Of a stretch of DNA of 64,000 nucleotides, positions 8,524-17,575 are shown piece by piece. This DNA is from CAWUKT01 sp964352215 (GTDB lineage: Bacteria > Bacteroidota > Bacteroidia > J057 > JADKCL01), in the NCBI GenBank assembly GCA_964352215.1, contig CAYGRE010000012.1:19545-83544 (forward strand). The letters are read 5' to 3'. Numbering within the stretch: the first letter of the stretch is position 1; each line of letters opens with the position of its first letter. The notes beneath the pieces are model-generated. The model worked only from the letters and a program-made list of their open reading frames with translations, searched no databases and was not told the origin of the DNA. A program made the position numbers and the translations under genes.

Positions 8524-10092
8524 ATGAAAAATCGATCCGTTCTAATTCACTGTAACAATTCCCCTGTGTTCCCTATGGTTCTGAGATCAGAGAAAGAACG
8601 CCTGAGGAATGGTGTGAAATTCACCATTGCCCTATTCAGTTTCCTCGCCTTTTTCTCAGCGATTCAGGCCCAAGGGATTATTTCCCCTACCTGGACGAAA
8701 ATCGATACCAGTGACCACGAGACTTCCGAAGCCTGGGGAGTAGATGTGGATGCTGCCGGCCATGTTTATTGGGTGGTGAGCAGCAATCAGCTGAACCAGG
8801 GATTGGACATAAGCTGTTACAAATTTGACAATACTGGCGCCCCCCTCTGGCTCGCGCCTATGGTGTACGGTGGCCCCGGCACCCAACACGCTTATGTATG
8901 CAATGCAAGCGATACCGCCCTGTACATCGGAGGAAGAGAGTGCCCATTTTTCCTGCTTTCCTGTGATATGTTGCTGCTGAAAGTCGATAAAAGTAACGGG
9001 AATATCATCTGGGACAAGCGGAACAATTATTCCGCGAACGGATACGACGAGGTCGACGGGTTGGAGATTCTTCCCGACGGAATCTACTGTGGGGGGTGGA
9101 GCCAGGAATTGCTGTCCACGATTTACCGGAGCGACATCGGACTGTGGAAGCTGGATTTCAATGGCAATACCCAATGGACGAATTACCTTGGAATTGATTC
9201 TACGGCAGAGCACCAGGACGGTCATTTTGTAGTTGATGGGAACCAAATCTTTGCGGCTGGTTTGTGGGGAGGAACGGGATGGGCGAATTCGTACAATGGC
9301 CATGCGTTTTTGGGGAAGTTCAGCAAGGCGGATGGCAGTCTGGTTGATTCCACCCTCTTTGGCACCCAATCCAGTGTCCCTGGTGACATTGAAAATGCTT
9401 TGGGCATGACTTCTGACGGCACCTATTTGTATGTCACCGGTTACACTACCCCGGTCAGTGTATTTGATTGGCAATTGTTTGTGGCGAAGTATGATAAAAA
9501 TCTGAACCAGCTTTGGTACACAGATTGGGGCGGTACGGGTTCTGAATCTGCGAGGGGGATCAAAGTGGTGGGCGACAAAATCTATGTAGCCGGCCTTACA
9601 GAATCGGACAGCCTGATGTCAGGTGGAGAGCGGGATGGGCTGTTGCTCACCCTCGATACCGCTGGAAATGTGTTGTCCTATCAGACTTATGGCGGCCCGG
9701 AGATGGAGTCTTTTCAGGACATCGCTGTTCACAACAATATGATCTACCTCACCGGGAGGATTGAAGATCCGGCTGATACAACGAAACGAAAGTCCCTTTT
9801 GCTTGCGGTTGCGGATAGTACCTTGACGATTGCAGAAGAGGTAGATGCCATCGTCAACGCCTTTGTCATATTCCCGAATCCAGCGCTGGGCAGGGCCAGG
9901 ATCAGGTTTCAGCGTCCGGTACATGAAGCCGGCACCCTCCGGGTATTTGATATGGCAGGAGTTGAGGTCAGCAATCAGCACTTTGGGTCGGATACGGAGG
10001 AAGTGCTGTTGGAATTCAAAGGTTCAGGGCTCTTCATGGTTGAGTTGACATTTTCCGATTACAGGACGGTGCGGAGTGTGATGAATCGGTGA
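8524..10092 (+). CDS. Secreted beta-propeller-like protein with T9SS type A sorting domain
   Basis: A 522-residue exported protein. A hydrophobic signal segment (FTIALFSFLAFFSAIQAQ, about 33-50) lies behind a long N-terminal extension, so the true start may be the in-frame ATG at 8575. The body has repeated G-x-D...W/Y...YVAG-type segments (for example GDKIYVAGLTESDSL, YLTGRIED) typical of SBBP/beta-propeller repeats. The last 80 residues match a T9SS C-terminal sorting domain: FPNPALGRARIRF, LRVFDMAGVEV, and an ending like SGLFMVELTF..YRTVRSVMNR. It is therefore expected to be moved to the cell surface or released. Ligand or role unknown. Confidence 0.85.
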   Translation: MKNRSVLIHCNNSPVFPMVLRSEKERLRNGVKFTIALFSFLAFFSAIQAQGIISPTWTKIDTSDHETSEAWGVDVDAAGHVYWVVSSNQLNQGLDISCYKFDNTGAPLWLAPMVYGGPGTQHAYVCNASDTALYIGGRECPFFLLSCDMLLLKVDKSNGNIIWDKRNNYSANGYDEVDGLEILPDGIYCGGWSQELLSTIYRSDIGLWKLDFNGNTQWTNYLGIDSTAEHQDGHFVVDGNQIFAAGLWGGTGWANSYNGHAFLGKFSKADGSLVDSTLFGTQSSVPGDIENALGMTSDGTYLYVTGYTTPVSVFDWQLFVAKYDKNLNQLWYTDWGGTGSESARGIKVVGDKIYVAGLTESDSLMSGGERDGLLLTLDTAGNVLSYQTYGGPEMESFQDIAVHNNMIYLTGRIEDPADTTKRKSLLLAVADSTLTIAEEVDAIVNAFVIFPNPALGRARIRFQRPVHEAGTLRVFDMAGVEVSNQHFGSDTEEVLLEFKGSGLFMVELTFSDYRTVRSVMNR

Positions 10093-10234
10093 TTTTGGGG
10101 GATACTGGATCTTGACAAAACCCGTTGCTTTTCGATATGTTAAGGTGTATCAATTTGTAAAAGAACAGGTATTGACCACCTGTTTCTTTATTGGCCTGCG
10201 ATCCCTAATTTTATTGCATTATCCCAATAACTCT

Positions 10235-12703
10235 ATGAATTCACTTCTCCGATTTCCTGCCCTTTTCCCCTTAACGCTGATTTCACTGTTGTTTTTTTCA
10301 TCCTGTCAAGACAACTCTAACCAGTCCGGGCCTACTGATACCGGTCAGGCACCACTCACTGTGGGCCTGTTCTCTCCCATTCAATTGGAGCCGGACTCAA
10401 CGGTGGTTCCGATGACCGATTACTTCCCGGGAGGTGAATGGCCGGACGAGATCATGCATACGATGGCGCTGGAAATGGTGACGGACGCGGATAAGAAGAG
10501 TTTGATTTTTAAAGAAACAGGGGTTGAGGTGCCGACCCTATCGGTGCTCACCCTGAAATTCGGGAATGCCCGGTATGATATTCTCATGAAAGCCTCCCGT
10601 AAAGTGCGGCATACTTTTAGTTATTCCGAATCAGCTACTGTTGAGGACAAAGCATTGGCCTATGAGGAGGCTTTGGCTGAAGACGAGGGAGAGGCCGAGG
10701 ACCAAACCCAAACCGCTAAAAAAGTCCAGATCGCAGGGGAAATGACCAACTGGAATCCTGAGAATGGGAATATGGTCAACAACAATGGGACCTGGGAGCT
10801 GGAAATGTTGCTCAATCCGGGTGCCTACCAGTACCAAATTGTTGTGGATGGAGAATGGATACTCGACCCGGCCAATCCGGTTCAGGTTCCCAATGGGATC
10901 GGTGGCATCAATTCACAGGTGACGGTTGGGGGAGGGGACAAGGGCCCTGCTCCAGAATTTGAAATCGAAGAGGAAGGGGTTGTCAATGCCCTGAGCTTTA
11001 CCGGAGAGGTCCCTGAATTGTATATTTTCTGGGGAAACCAAGGGGTGGAGCATTCGATTCAGGGTAGCAAGGTCAAATTCGAACTTCCTGAAAAGGCCAA
11101 GGGGGTAGAGCGTAGTTATTTGAGAATTTATTTGGCCCAGGGACGTTCGGTGATTGATTATCTGTTCCCGCTTACCAAGGGCCTCCTGGTCCGCGAAACC
11201 GATCAATTGATCGCTTCCGACCAGCACCAGAATATCCTCTACTTCATGTTGGTGGATCGCTTCTTCAACGGAGACGAAAGCAACGATGCTCCGCTGGATG
11301 ACGAACGGGTATTGCCCCCGGCTAACTACCACGGTGGCGATCTCGCCGGTGTCAAGGCCAAACTGGAATCCGGTTATTTCAAAGATTTGGGCATCAATAC
11401 CCTCTGGATTTCCCCGCTCAACCAGAATCCCGAGGGAGCATACCAGGAATATCCCGAGCCCCGCCGCTGGTTTTCCGGCTACCATGGGTATTGGCCGGTT
11501 TCGTCGAGCCGGGTCGATCACCGCTTTGGCTCCAACCAGGAACTCAAGGCACTTGTCGATGCTGCCCACGGACGCAACACCAAGGTCATTCTGGATTTCG
11601 TCGCCAACCATGTCCACGAAGAACACCCCCTCATTAAAAACAATCCTACCTGGAAGACCGAGCTCGATCTGCCGGATGGGACCAAGAATATCCGCATCTG
11701 GGATGAACAACGTCTGACCACCTGGTTTGATGATTTTCTCCCCAGTCTGGACTTCAGCAATCCTGAGGTGATCGAAACCCAGGTTGACTCGGCGCTTTTC
11801 TGGCTCAAGGAGTTCAACCTCGACGGATTCCGCCACGACGCTACCAAGCACATCCCGCTGGCTTTCTGGCGCCGCCTCCAGCAGCGTACCAAATTGGAAG
11901 TGGATCGCCCCCTCTTCCAGATCGGTGAGACTTTTGGCAGCCGTGAGTTGATCGGAAGCTATGTCGGTACCGGTATGTTGGATGGGCAATTTGATTTCAA
12001 CCTTTATTTTGACCTGCGCAATGTGCTTACTTCTGACAATCCCAAAGCCGAAGATCTGGTCAATAGCCTTGATGCAAGTCTGAGCGCTTACGGGTACCAT
12101 TCGCTGATGGGCAATGTCAGCGGGAACCATGACATGCCGCGGTTCATCGCTTATGCTGGCAAGGACCTCGGCCCCGACGACGATGCCAAAGAAGTCGGCT
12201 GGCAGAGGAAAGTCGGAGTCAAGGACCCGGTCGGCTACCGGAAACTGGAACAATTGCACGCCTTTTTGATGATCGCTCCCGGAATTCCCGTGGTCTATTA
12301 CGGGGATGAGATCGGCATGAGCGGGGCCAATGATCCCGACAACCGTCGGGACATGCGCTTCGATAACCTGAGCGAGGACGAGGCCGCAGTGAAGAATACC
12401 GTCAAGACCCTGACCACCTACCGGAGGAATATGATGGCCCTCAATTACGGGCAAACGACCGCTTTTGCTGCGGATGAGAAGGCCTTTGTCATGGTGCGGG
12501 AGTACCTCGGCGAAGCGGTGATCCTGGTCATCAATTTGTCTGATGAGGACCGGAGCATCGTGGTTGAAGACGGCACCCGTAACTTACCCGATGTTCAGAA
12601 TGAATTGGGAGGAGCTGATTTCGTGGTTGATCCGGCTGACAATACAAGGAAGGTGGAGGTGAAGGGGAATGGGTTCCTGGTATTGGGGGGCAGGGTGCAG
12701 TAG
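10235..12703 (+). CDS. GH13 alpha-amylase family lipoprotein with CBM48-like domain
   Basis: An 822-residue lipoprotein using the ATG at 10235, which places a lipobox (FFSSC, Cys24) at the right distance. An upstream in-frame ATG would only add 41 residues before the signal peptide. After an N-terminal region, residues about 162-231 form a CBM48/AMPK-type glycogen-binding module (KKVQIAGEMTNWNPENG... YQYQIVVDGEW). The GH13 barrel follows with all four conserved regions: DFVANH (454-459), GFRHDATKH with nucleophile Asp535, IGETF with acid/base Glu565, and GNHD with Asp633. It probably hydrolyses alpha-1,4-glucans at the cell envelope. It resembles SusA/SusG-like enzymes in role, but no susC/D genes are adjacent. 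Confidence 0.9.
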   Translation: MNSLLRFPALFPLTLISLLFFSSCQDNSNQSGPTDTGQAPLTVGLFSPIQLEPDSTVVPMTDYFPGGEWPDEIMHTMALEMVTDADKKSLIFKETGVEVPTLSVLTLKFGNARYDILMKASRKVRHTFSYSESATVEDKALAYEEALAEDEGEAEDQTQTAKKVQIAGEMTNWNPENGNMVNNNGTWELEMLLNPGAYQYQIVVDGEWILDPANPVQVPNGIGGINSQVTVGGGDKGPAPEFEIEEEGVVNALSFTGEVPELYIFWGNQGVEHSIQGSKVKFELPEKAKGVERSYLRIYLAQGRSVIDYLFPLTKGLLVRETDQLIASDQHQNILYFMLVDRFFNGDESNDAPLDDERVLPPANYHGGDLAGVKAKLESGYFKDLGINTLWISPLNQNPEGAYQEYPEPRRWFSGYHGYWPVSSSRVDHRFGSNQELKALVDAAHGRNTKVILDFVANHVHEEHPLIKNNPTWKTELDLPDGTKNIRIWDEQRLTTWFDDFLPSLDFSNPEVIETQVDSALFWLKEFNLDGFRHDATKHIPLAFWRRLQQRTKLEVDRPLFQIGETFGSRELIGSYVGTGMLDGQFDFNLYFDLRNVLTSDNPKAEDLVNSLDASLSAYGYHSLMGNVSGNHDMPRFIAYAGKDLGPDDDAKEVGWQRKVGVKDPVGYRKLEQLHAFLMIAPGIPVVYYGDEIGMSGANDPDNRRDMRFDNLSEDEAAVKNTVKTLTTYRRNMMALNYGQTTAFAADEKAFVMVREYLGEAVILVINLSDEDRSIVVEDGTRNLPDVQNELGGADFVVDPADNTRKVEVKGNGFLVLGGRVQ

Positions 12704-12771
12704 ATCAGTTCTGAGTTCGGAGTTCGAATGAACCAGTTCTGAATTGGTGGTACAGGGTTCGGGGAATCCGC

Positions 12772-13134
12772 TCAGCGGGTTTTCAGGAATCCGAGCATCC
12801 CAAGAATCCCGGCAGCCAACAACAGGAGGTATAAGCCTATCTGCGGCGAGGCCATTTCCAGGCGAAAGGCTGTTTTGAGGTGGTTAAGCGCCAGAGTGAG
12901 AAGCAAAACCGACATCAGCATGGCGACACGTTTGGCAAGTGGGAAATTCAGGAAATGTAACCCTGCTCTTAAACCAATCAATACCAGTACCCAAACACCG
13001 GGATTGCCCAGGGTGCCATTGAAGCCACTGAGGGTCGCGATCTCATTGCCGGACCAGGGCAGAAAACAGGCCGTAATCCCGAGGACGAGACCTAAGCCAA
13101 GAAGGATGTACGATGCTTGACGGGAAATGTGCAT
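12772..13134 (-). CDS. Small four-helix membrane protein
   Basis: Function not recognised. With the ATG at 13134 the product has 120 residues and four hydrophobic segments (about 8-26, 43-60, 66-83 and 97-116), with an LKTR end. Codons upstream of this ATG read as a non-hydrophobic extension and were excluded. It is divergent from the hydrolase-TPR gene and convergent with the amylase gene. It would sit in the inner membrane. Confidence 0.65.
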   Translation of the reverse strand: MHISRQASYILLGLGLVLGITACFLPWSGNEIATLSGFNGTLGNPGVWVLVLIGLRAGLHFLNFPLAKRVAMLMSVLLLTLALNHLKTAFRLEMASPQIGLYLLLLAAGILGMLGFLKTR

Positions 13135-13283
13135 GCTTATTTGAAGATATGAAAATTGCGCCTCTGATTCTCTGATCGGAAGAGAATTAAAATTCATCCT
13201 GAACTTAAAATCATTCTTTAACTTAGGAAACCAGACTCCAATCCGTCTCTCTGTGCAAATCAAAACGGGTTTATCTACGCCAA

Positions 13284-14717
13284 ATGACTACCCTTTTTCC
13301 ATATAAGTTTCGTCCGGCCTCCCATTGGGCAGCGGCATTTTTACTCATCTTCTTTTTCCAGGCTTGTTCTGGTGGGGAAGGTGCGAACGCTGGAACAGCA
13401 ACCAATCCAGCCAATTCCGGGGACACCCTCACCGCTTCTGCCCCAAAGGAAGCACTTACCTCGGGCCAGGTCTATGCGAATTTCACCCTCCGCAACGATC
13501 CGACCAAGCAGGTGACCCTCTACCTACCCAAAGCCCACGATGGCGCAACCCCGATCCCACTGCTTTTAGGATTTGATTCGCATGCCCGCGGGGAGATGGT
13601 AATCGACAAATATAAATCCCTGGCTGAGCGGGAAGGTTTTGCCCTGGCAGTGTCCAATGATTCTAAAAATGGCTTGCAACCTCAGTTGAGTCTCCAGATC
13701 GCAAATACCACCCTCGACGATCTGAAAGTACGCTTGAATGTTGATCCCAAGCGGATATATCTGACAGGTTTTTCCGGCGGAGCCAGGGTCGCGGCATTGA
13801 CAGCCCAGAACCGAAACGACATTGCCGGGGTGATCGGTTGCGCAGCAGGGTACCAACCCGACATGCAGGGCCAGAACTTCTCTTATTATGGGATCGTCGG
13901 GGTAGAAGATTTTAATTTCCTTGAACTGATGAGCCTGGACCGGGTGTTGGAATCATTGGCTCCACCCTACCGCATTCAGACCTGGGGCGGTGGGCATGCC
14001 TGGCCGGAAGAACCGATCATGGCCGAGGCCTGGGAATGGATGGAATTCAGGGCGATGGCTTATGGAACTGCGCCAAAGGATTCGACCCGGATCGAGGCAT
14101 TGCGCACCGAATTGCAAAAAGAGATTGACCGGTGTAAGGGGGCAGACTGTTACGAATTGAATAAATTGCTCTATTCTTATCTGCGGGAATTGGAAGATGT
14201 GGAGGGATTGAAAGCTGAGATCAAGCGCTTGGCCGGTGAAAAAGCATACCAGGATGAACGGGCCGGGATGCTGGCACTGGAAGCAAAGGAGATGGAATTG
14301 CGGGAGAAATGCCAGCACGACATTGGTGTAATGGACCTTGGGTATTGGCAAACCGAAGTTTCACGCATGACCAAGGCGGGAAAACCTGAAACGGATGAGG
14401 GTTGGATGAACCGGCGCATCCTTGGGTTTATGAGCCTGGTGGCTTATTCCTACTCCAACCAATCTCTGGGCATGAATGACCTCCCCAACGCCGAGAAATA
14501 CATTGGGATTTATGAACTGGTCGATCCTCCCAACAGCGAGCACGCCTATTTCAAAGCAAAGCTAAGGGTACGACAGGGCCGACTAAATGAGGCGATACCT
14601 GCGCTTCAACAAGCGGTCGCTTTGGGGTTTGAGGACCGGGCAAGGATAGAAGCTGATCCGGATTTTACCGGATTGCGGGGTGATCCTGTTTACCAAGGTT
14701 TGCTGGGGCAGATTTGA
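13284..14717 (+). CDS. Lipoprotein: alpha/beta-hydrolase (PHB-depolymerase-like) fused to TPR-like C-terminus
   Basis: A 477-residue lipoprotein (lipobox FFFQAC, Cys28). Residues about 60-255 are an alpha/beta hydrolase of the polyhydroxybutyrate-depolymerase/feruloyl-esterase type. The nucleophile elbow GFSGG has Ser164, and GGGHAWPEE carries the likely catalytic His. Residues about 270-477 are helical with a TPR-like end (YFKAKLRVRQGRLNEAIPAL, then ADPDFTGLRGDPVYQGLL), a form often seen at the end of Bacteroidota TPR proteins. The role could be ester hydrolysis of a polymer at the outer surface. The acid residue of the triad was not identified. Confidence 0.75.
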   Translation: MTTLFPYKFRPASHWAAAFLLIFFFQACSGGEGANAGTATNPANSGDTLTASAPKEALTSGQVYANFTLRNDPTKQVTLYLPKAHDGATPIPLLLGFDSHARGEMVIDKYKSLAEREGFALAVSNDSKNGLQPQLSLQIANTTLDDLKVRLNVDPKRIYLTGFSGGARVAALTAQNRNDIAGVIGCAAGYQPDMQGQNFSYYGIVGVEDFNFLELMSLDRVLESLAPPYRIQTWGGGHAWPEEPIMAEAWEWMEFRAMAYGTAPKDSTRIEALRTELQKEIDRCKGADCYELNKLLYSYLRELEDVEGLKAEIKRLAGEKAYQDERAGMLALEAKEMELREKCQHDIGVMDLGYWQTEVSRMTKAGKPETDEGWMNRRILGFMSLVAYSYSNQSLGMNDLPNAEKYIGIYELVDPPNSEHAYFKAKLRVRQGRLNEAIPALQQAVALGFEDRARIEADPDFTGLRGDPVYQGLLGQI

Positions 14718-14789
14718 TTCGCTCAGGGGATTTGGAAAAAGTCATATTTTGAAATTTGTAGGAGCAGTGTCCAGGCCTTAACTTTCATT

Positions 14790-16142
14790 ATGGATCCAAT
14801 CGTCACCAAGCCCCCCTTACCGCCGGAGGTAGAAGGCACCCTAATATTTTCCAAGATGATCCCAGCATTCCGAAGTCTGAAAGGATTTCTGGAGAAGCAT
14901 GCGGATGAAAAGGGGCCGATTTATTATGCCTGGATGCGGACCATGGGATTGACCATTCTCACCGACCCTGAATACGTGAAGTATGTGTTGGTGGACAACC
15001 AAAGAAACTACGTGAAAAGCTTTGGTTACGAGGTGTTGGCATTGTTTCTGGGGCAGGGTTTATTGACCAGTGATGGTGATTTCTGGCTTCGTCAGCGCCG
15101 GCTTGCCCAGCCCGCATTTCACCGCCGCCGCCTCGCCAGTCTGGCCCGCTACATGATTGAAGAGACTGAGGACCTGGTCAAGGAGTGGGAAGAGCGGGAA
15201 GCGCATCATGACTCTTTCGATATGTTGGTCGAAATGATGGAGTTGACCATGAAGATCGTGGCCCGTTCGCTCTTTTCTGCCAACGTCAGTTCCGAGATCG
15301 ATACCATTTCCCATAACCTGGAACGCCTCAATAAATTTGCCATGCGCCGGATACAGGCGCCGCTGCGGATGCCGATGTGGGTTCCCAATCTCCGCAACCT
15401 CGTCTTCCGGCAAACCACCCAGGAGTTGGACGAAGTATTGTACCGGATCATCGAAGACCGGAGGAAGAATGAAAATCCACCCGACGACCTGCTGTCCATG
15501 CTGATGGAGGCGATGGACGAAGATACAGGGGAGGGGATGACCAATAAGCAGCTGCGGGACGAATGCATGACGATTTTCGTGGCCGGGCACGAGACCACCG
15601 CGGTAAGTATGACCTGGCTTTGGTACCTCTTGTCCCAGCATCCGGAGGTGATGGAAAAGCTCAAAGTAGAGTTGAAGGAGGTTCTGGATGGACGCACACC
15701 ACAACTCGAAGACTTGCCCAACCTCCGCTATACCCGCATGGTGATCGATGAAACACTGCGGATGTATCCTCCGGGCTGGGTGATCGGTCGGCGGGCTATC
15801 GAGGACGATGTCATTGGCGGTTACCACGTCCCTAAAGAGACGAATGTCTTGCTCTTCACCCATTACATCCACCGCCGGCCAGACCTCTGGGACCGTCCCA
15901 ATGACTTTTGGCCGGAGCGATGGGAAACCGAAAAGGTAAAGAGCCTTCACAAAATGGCCTATATCCCCTTTGGCGGTGGCCCTCGTCTCTGTATCGGGAA
16001 CAATTTTGCTTTGATGGAAATGACCTTCATCGTTGCCATCCTTGCCCAACGATTCAACCCAAAGTTTGTGGCAGAAGTACACCCGGACGTAACGCCATTG
16101 ATCACCTTGCGGCCCAAAACGAAGGTAGAGATGGCCCTTTAA
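14790..16142 (+). CDS. Cytochrome P450
   Basis: A 450-residue soluble P450 monooxygenase. All hallmark motifs are present: WLRQRR in the C helix (99-104), the I-helix oxygen-binding motif AGHETT (265-270), ExxR as ETLR (321-324), and the haem loop FGGGPRLCIG (394-403) with proximal ligand Cys401. No N-terminal membrane anchor and no fused reductase are visible, so it needs separate electron-transfer partners; none is encoded nearby. Wording is closest to the CYP102/CYP110/CYP4-like clan that hydroxylates fatty acids or terpenoids, which is only suggestive. A YhhN-type membrane protein lies 68 bp downstream. Confidence 0.95.
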   Translation: MDPIVTKPPLPPEVEGTLIFSKMIPAFRSLKGFLEKHADEKGPIYYAWMRTMGLTILTDPEYVKYVLVDNQRNYVKSFGYEVLALFLGQGLLTSDGDFWLRQRRLAQPAFHRRRLASLARYMIEETEDLVKEWEEREAHHDSFDMLVEMMELTMKIVARSLFSANVSSEIDTISHNLERLNKFAMRRIQAPLRMPMWVPNLRNLVFRQTTQELDEVLYRIIEDRRKNENPPDDLLSMLMEAMDEDTGEGMTNKQLRDECMTIFVAGHETTAVSMTWLWYLLSQHPEVMEKLKVELKEVLDGRTPQLEDLPNLRYTRMVIDETLRMYPPGWVIGRRAIEDDVIGGYHVPKETNVLLFTHYIHRRPDLWDRPNDFWPERWETEKVKSLHKMAYIPFGGGPRLCIGNNFALMEMTFIVAILAQRFNPKFVAEVHPDVTPLITLRPKTKVEMAL

Positions 16143-16210
16143 GAAGGGTAATATTGGTTTTTGCAATTGCTTACCATGGGCATTAACAGGAGAGAGAATA
16201 GCCCTTTAAC

Positions 16211-16879
16211 ATGAAAAGAATGGACCATATTCTTCAGCACAACGGAATCCTCCCATTTTTGATCGTCTTTGCGGTAGCGGCATTGGTGCACCTGGCATTT
16301 ATCCATCGCTTGCCTTATAAGGGGGACTTTATCATCAAGGCGATACCGGTGATTACCCTCGCCATCGCTTCCTGGATTTATATCCCCGGCATCCCAGGCA
16401 AACTCCTCTTTGCGGGGCTACTGCTTTCTGCGGGAGGGGATATCAGTCTTAGCTTTCAGGGAGAAAAGTTTTTTCTGATGGGCTTGGGCTTTTTCCTGGT
16501 GGCGCACATCGTCTACATTGTGGCCTTCAGTCGGGATATGGCGTATACCCCCGGGAAGCTACCCATCCTGATCCTGATGTCTGCTTTTGCCATCGTTATG
16601 GCCGTAATCCTCTACCCCAAACTGGGGGAAATGAGGATTCCGGTATTTGTCTATATCGCGGTGATCTTAGCAATGGTTGCAACCGCCAGCCTCTGGCAGG
16701 GGCCCAATCCAACCCTGCTCCTGATCGGGGCGATTGCTTTTATGCTATCCGATTCTATGATCGCGGTGGATCGGTTTCTGGTGGAGATCTCCTGGTCCCG
16801 GTATTTTATTATGGTCACCTATTACGGGGCTCAATTTATGATCTGGGCTTCTTTTTTCAGGCCTGCTATAACGACCTAA
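16211..16879 (+). CDS. YhhN family protein, lysoplasmalogenase-like
   Basis: A 222-residue polytopic inner-membrane protein with about eight hydrophobic segments. It matches the YhhN/TMEM86 family: the KAIPVITL start, LLSAGGDISLSF (an Asp in a membrane segment, about 80-91), VAHIVYIVAF, and AFMLSDSMIAVDRF near the C-terminus (second conserved Asp). TMEM86 members hydrolyse the vinyl-ether bond of lysoplasmalogens; bacterial members are less well characterised. It follows the P450 gene by 68 bp on the same strand, so a lipid-related pair is conceivable but not shown. Confidence 0.8.
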   Translation: MKRMDHILQHNGILPFLIVFAVAALVHLAFIHRLPYKGDFIIKAIPVITLAIASWIYIPGIPGKLLFAGLLLSAGGDISLSFQGEKFFLMGLGFFLVAHIVYIVAFSRDMAYTPGKLPILILMSAFAIVMAVILYPKLGEMRIPVFVYIAVILAMVATASLWQGPNPTLLLIGAIAFMLSDSMIAVDRFLVEISWSRYFIMVTYYGAQFMIWASFFRPAITT

Positions 16880-16936
16880 GGGGGATCTCAGGTTTCTGAA
16901 CTCAATCGGTTCCGATCCCAGTCAATAGTGACTACA

Positions 16937-17518
16937 TCAGGCCTCCTCTAGTCCATCCTCTTCCAAAAACTCAGTCGTAAAGTGTTCCTTGCGCTTTTCC
17001 TGGGCAAACTTGGCCGCATTGAAGGCTTTGGATTGTCCTTTGGCGATGGAGAGGCTGGTCCAGTCCTGGCCGACCATCATCCTGGCCAGGTAAACGATCT
17101 GGCCTATATGGTAGGCGTAGTGTGCCAGCTGGCGGTTGATGGCCTCTACAATGGTGTGCCCTTGGTTTCGGATATAGATCAAGTCGTGGAAATTGCCCTG
17201 ATTGATGGAGTCCAAAGCCTGGAACAAGCATTCCCATCCCGCTTCCCACTTGGCTTTCATCTCCTCCATGCTCTTGATGTCGGCTTCAAATTCCCCATCC
17301 CGGTCCCGCCACTCTTTCTCCCCGTCGCTGGTCAGGAAATCCGTCCAGCGGGAAAGCATATTGCCCCAAAGGTGCTTGACCATTACGGCAATGGAATTGC
17401 TTTCCTCATTGTACTGCCAAAAGATTTGCTCTTCGGTCAACTGGGCAAAGGCGCGGTCACCGAGTACCTTGTAGTATTTGAATTGCTGAACAACGCTTTC
17501 GAGGTAGTTGCTTTCCAT
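16937..17518 (-). CDS. DUF1572 / DinB-like four-helix-bundle protein
   Basis: A 193-residue cytoplasmic protein of the DUF1572 group in the DinB/YfiT superfamily. Three potential metal-binding histidines are present: His in MVKHLWGNMLSRW (near 48), and two in LAHYAYHIGQI (near 131-135). The segment WRDRDGEF is typical of DUF1572. Relatives include thiol-dependent S-transferases, but the substrate of this group is unknown. It lies 57 bp downstream of, and on the same strand as, the YyaL-like gene end, with convergent orientation to the YhhN gene. Confidence 0.8.
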   Translation of the reverse strand: MESNYLESVVQQFKYYKVLGDRAFAQLTEEQIFWQYNEESNSIAVMVKHLWGNMLSRWTDFLTSDGEKEWRDRDGEFEADIKSMEEMKAKWEAGWECLFQALDSINQGNFHDLIYIRNQGHTIVEAINRQLAHYAYHIGQIVYLARMMVGQDWTSLSIAKGQSKAFNAAKFAQEKRKEHFTTEFLEEDGLEEA

Positions 17519-17575
17519 TGTTACGATGCTGTTTTCCGCGAATGGGGTAGTTTGATCCTGGTTGCCCGTTTACCC

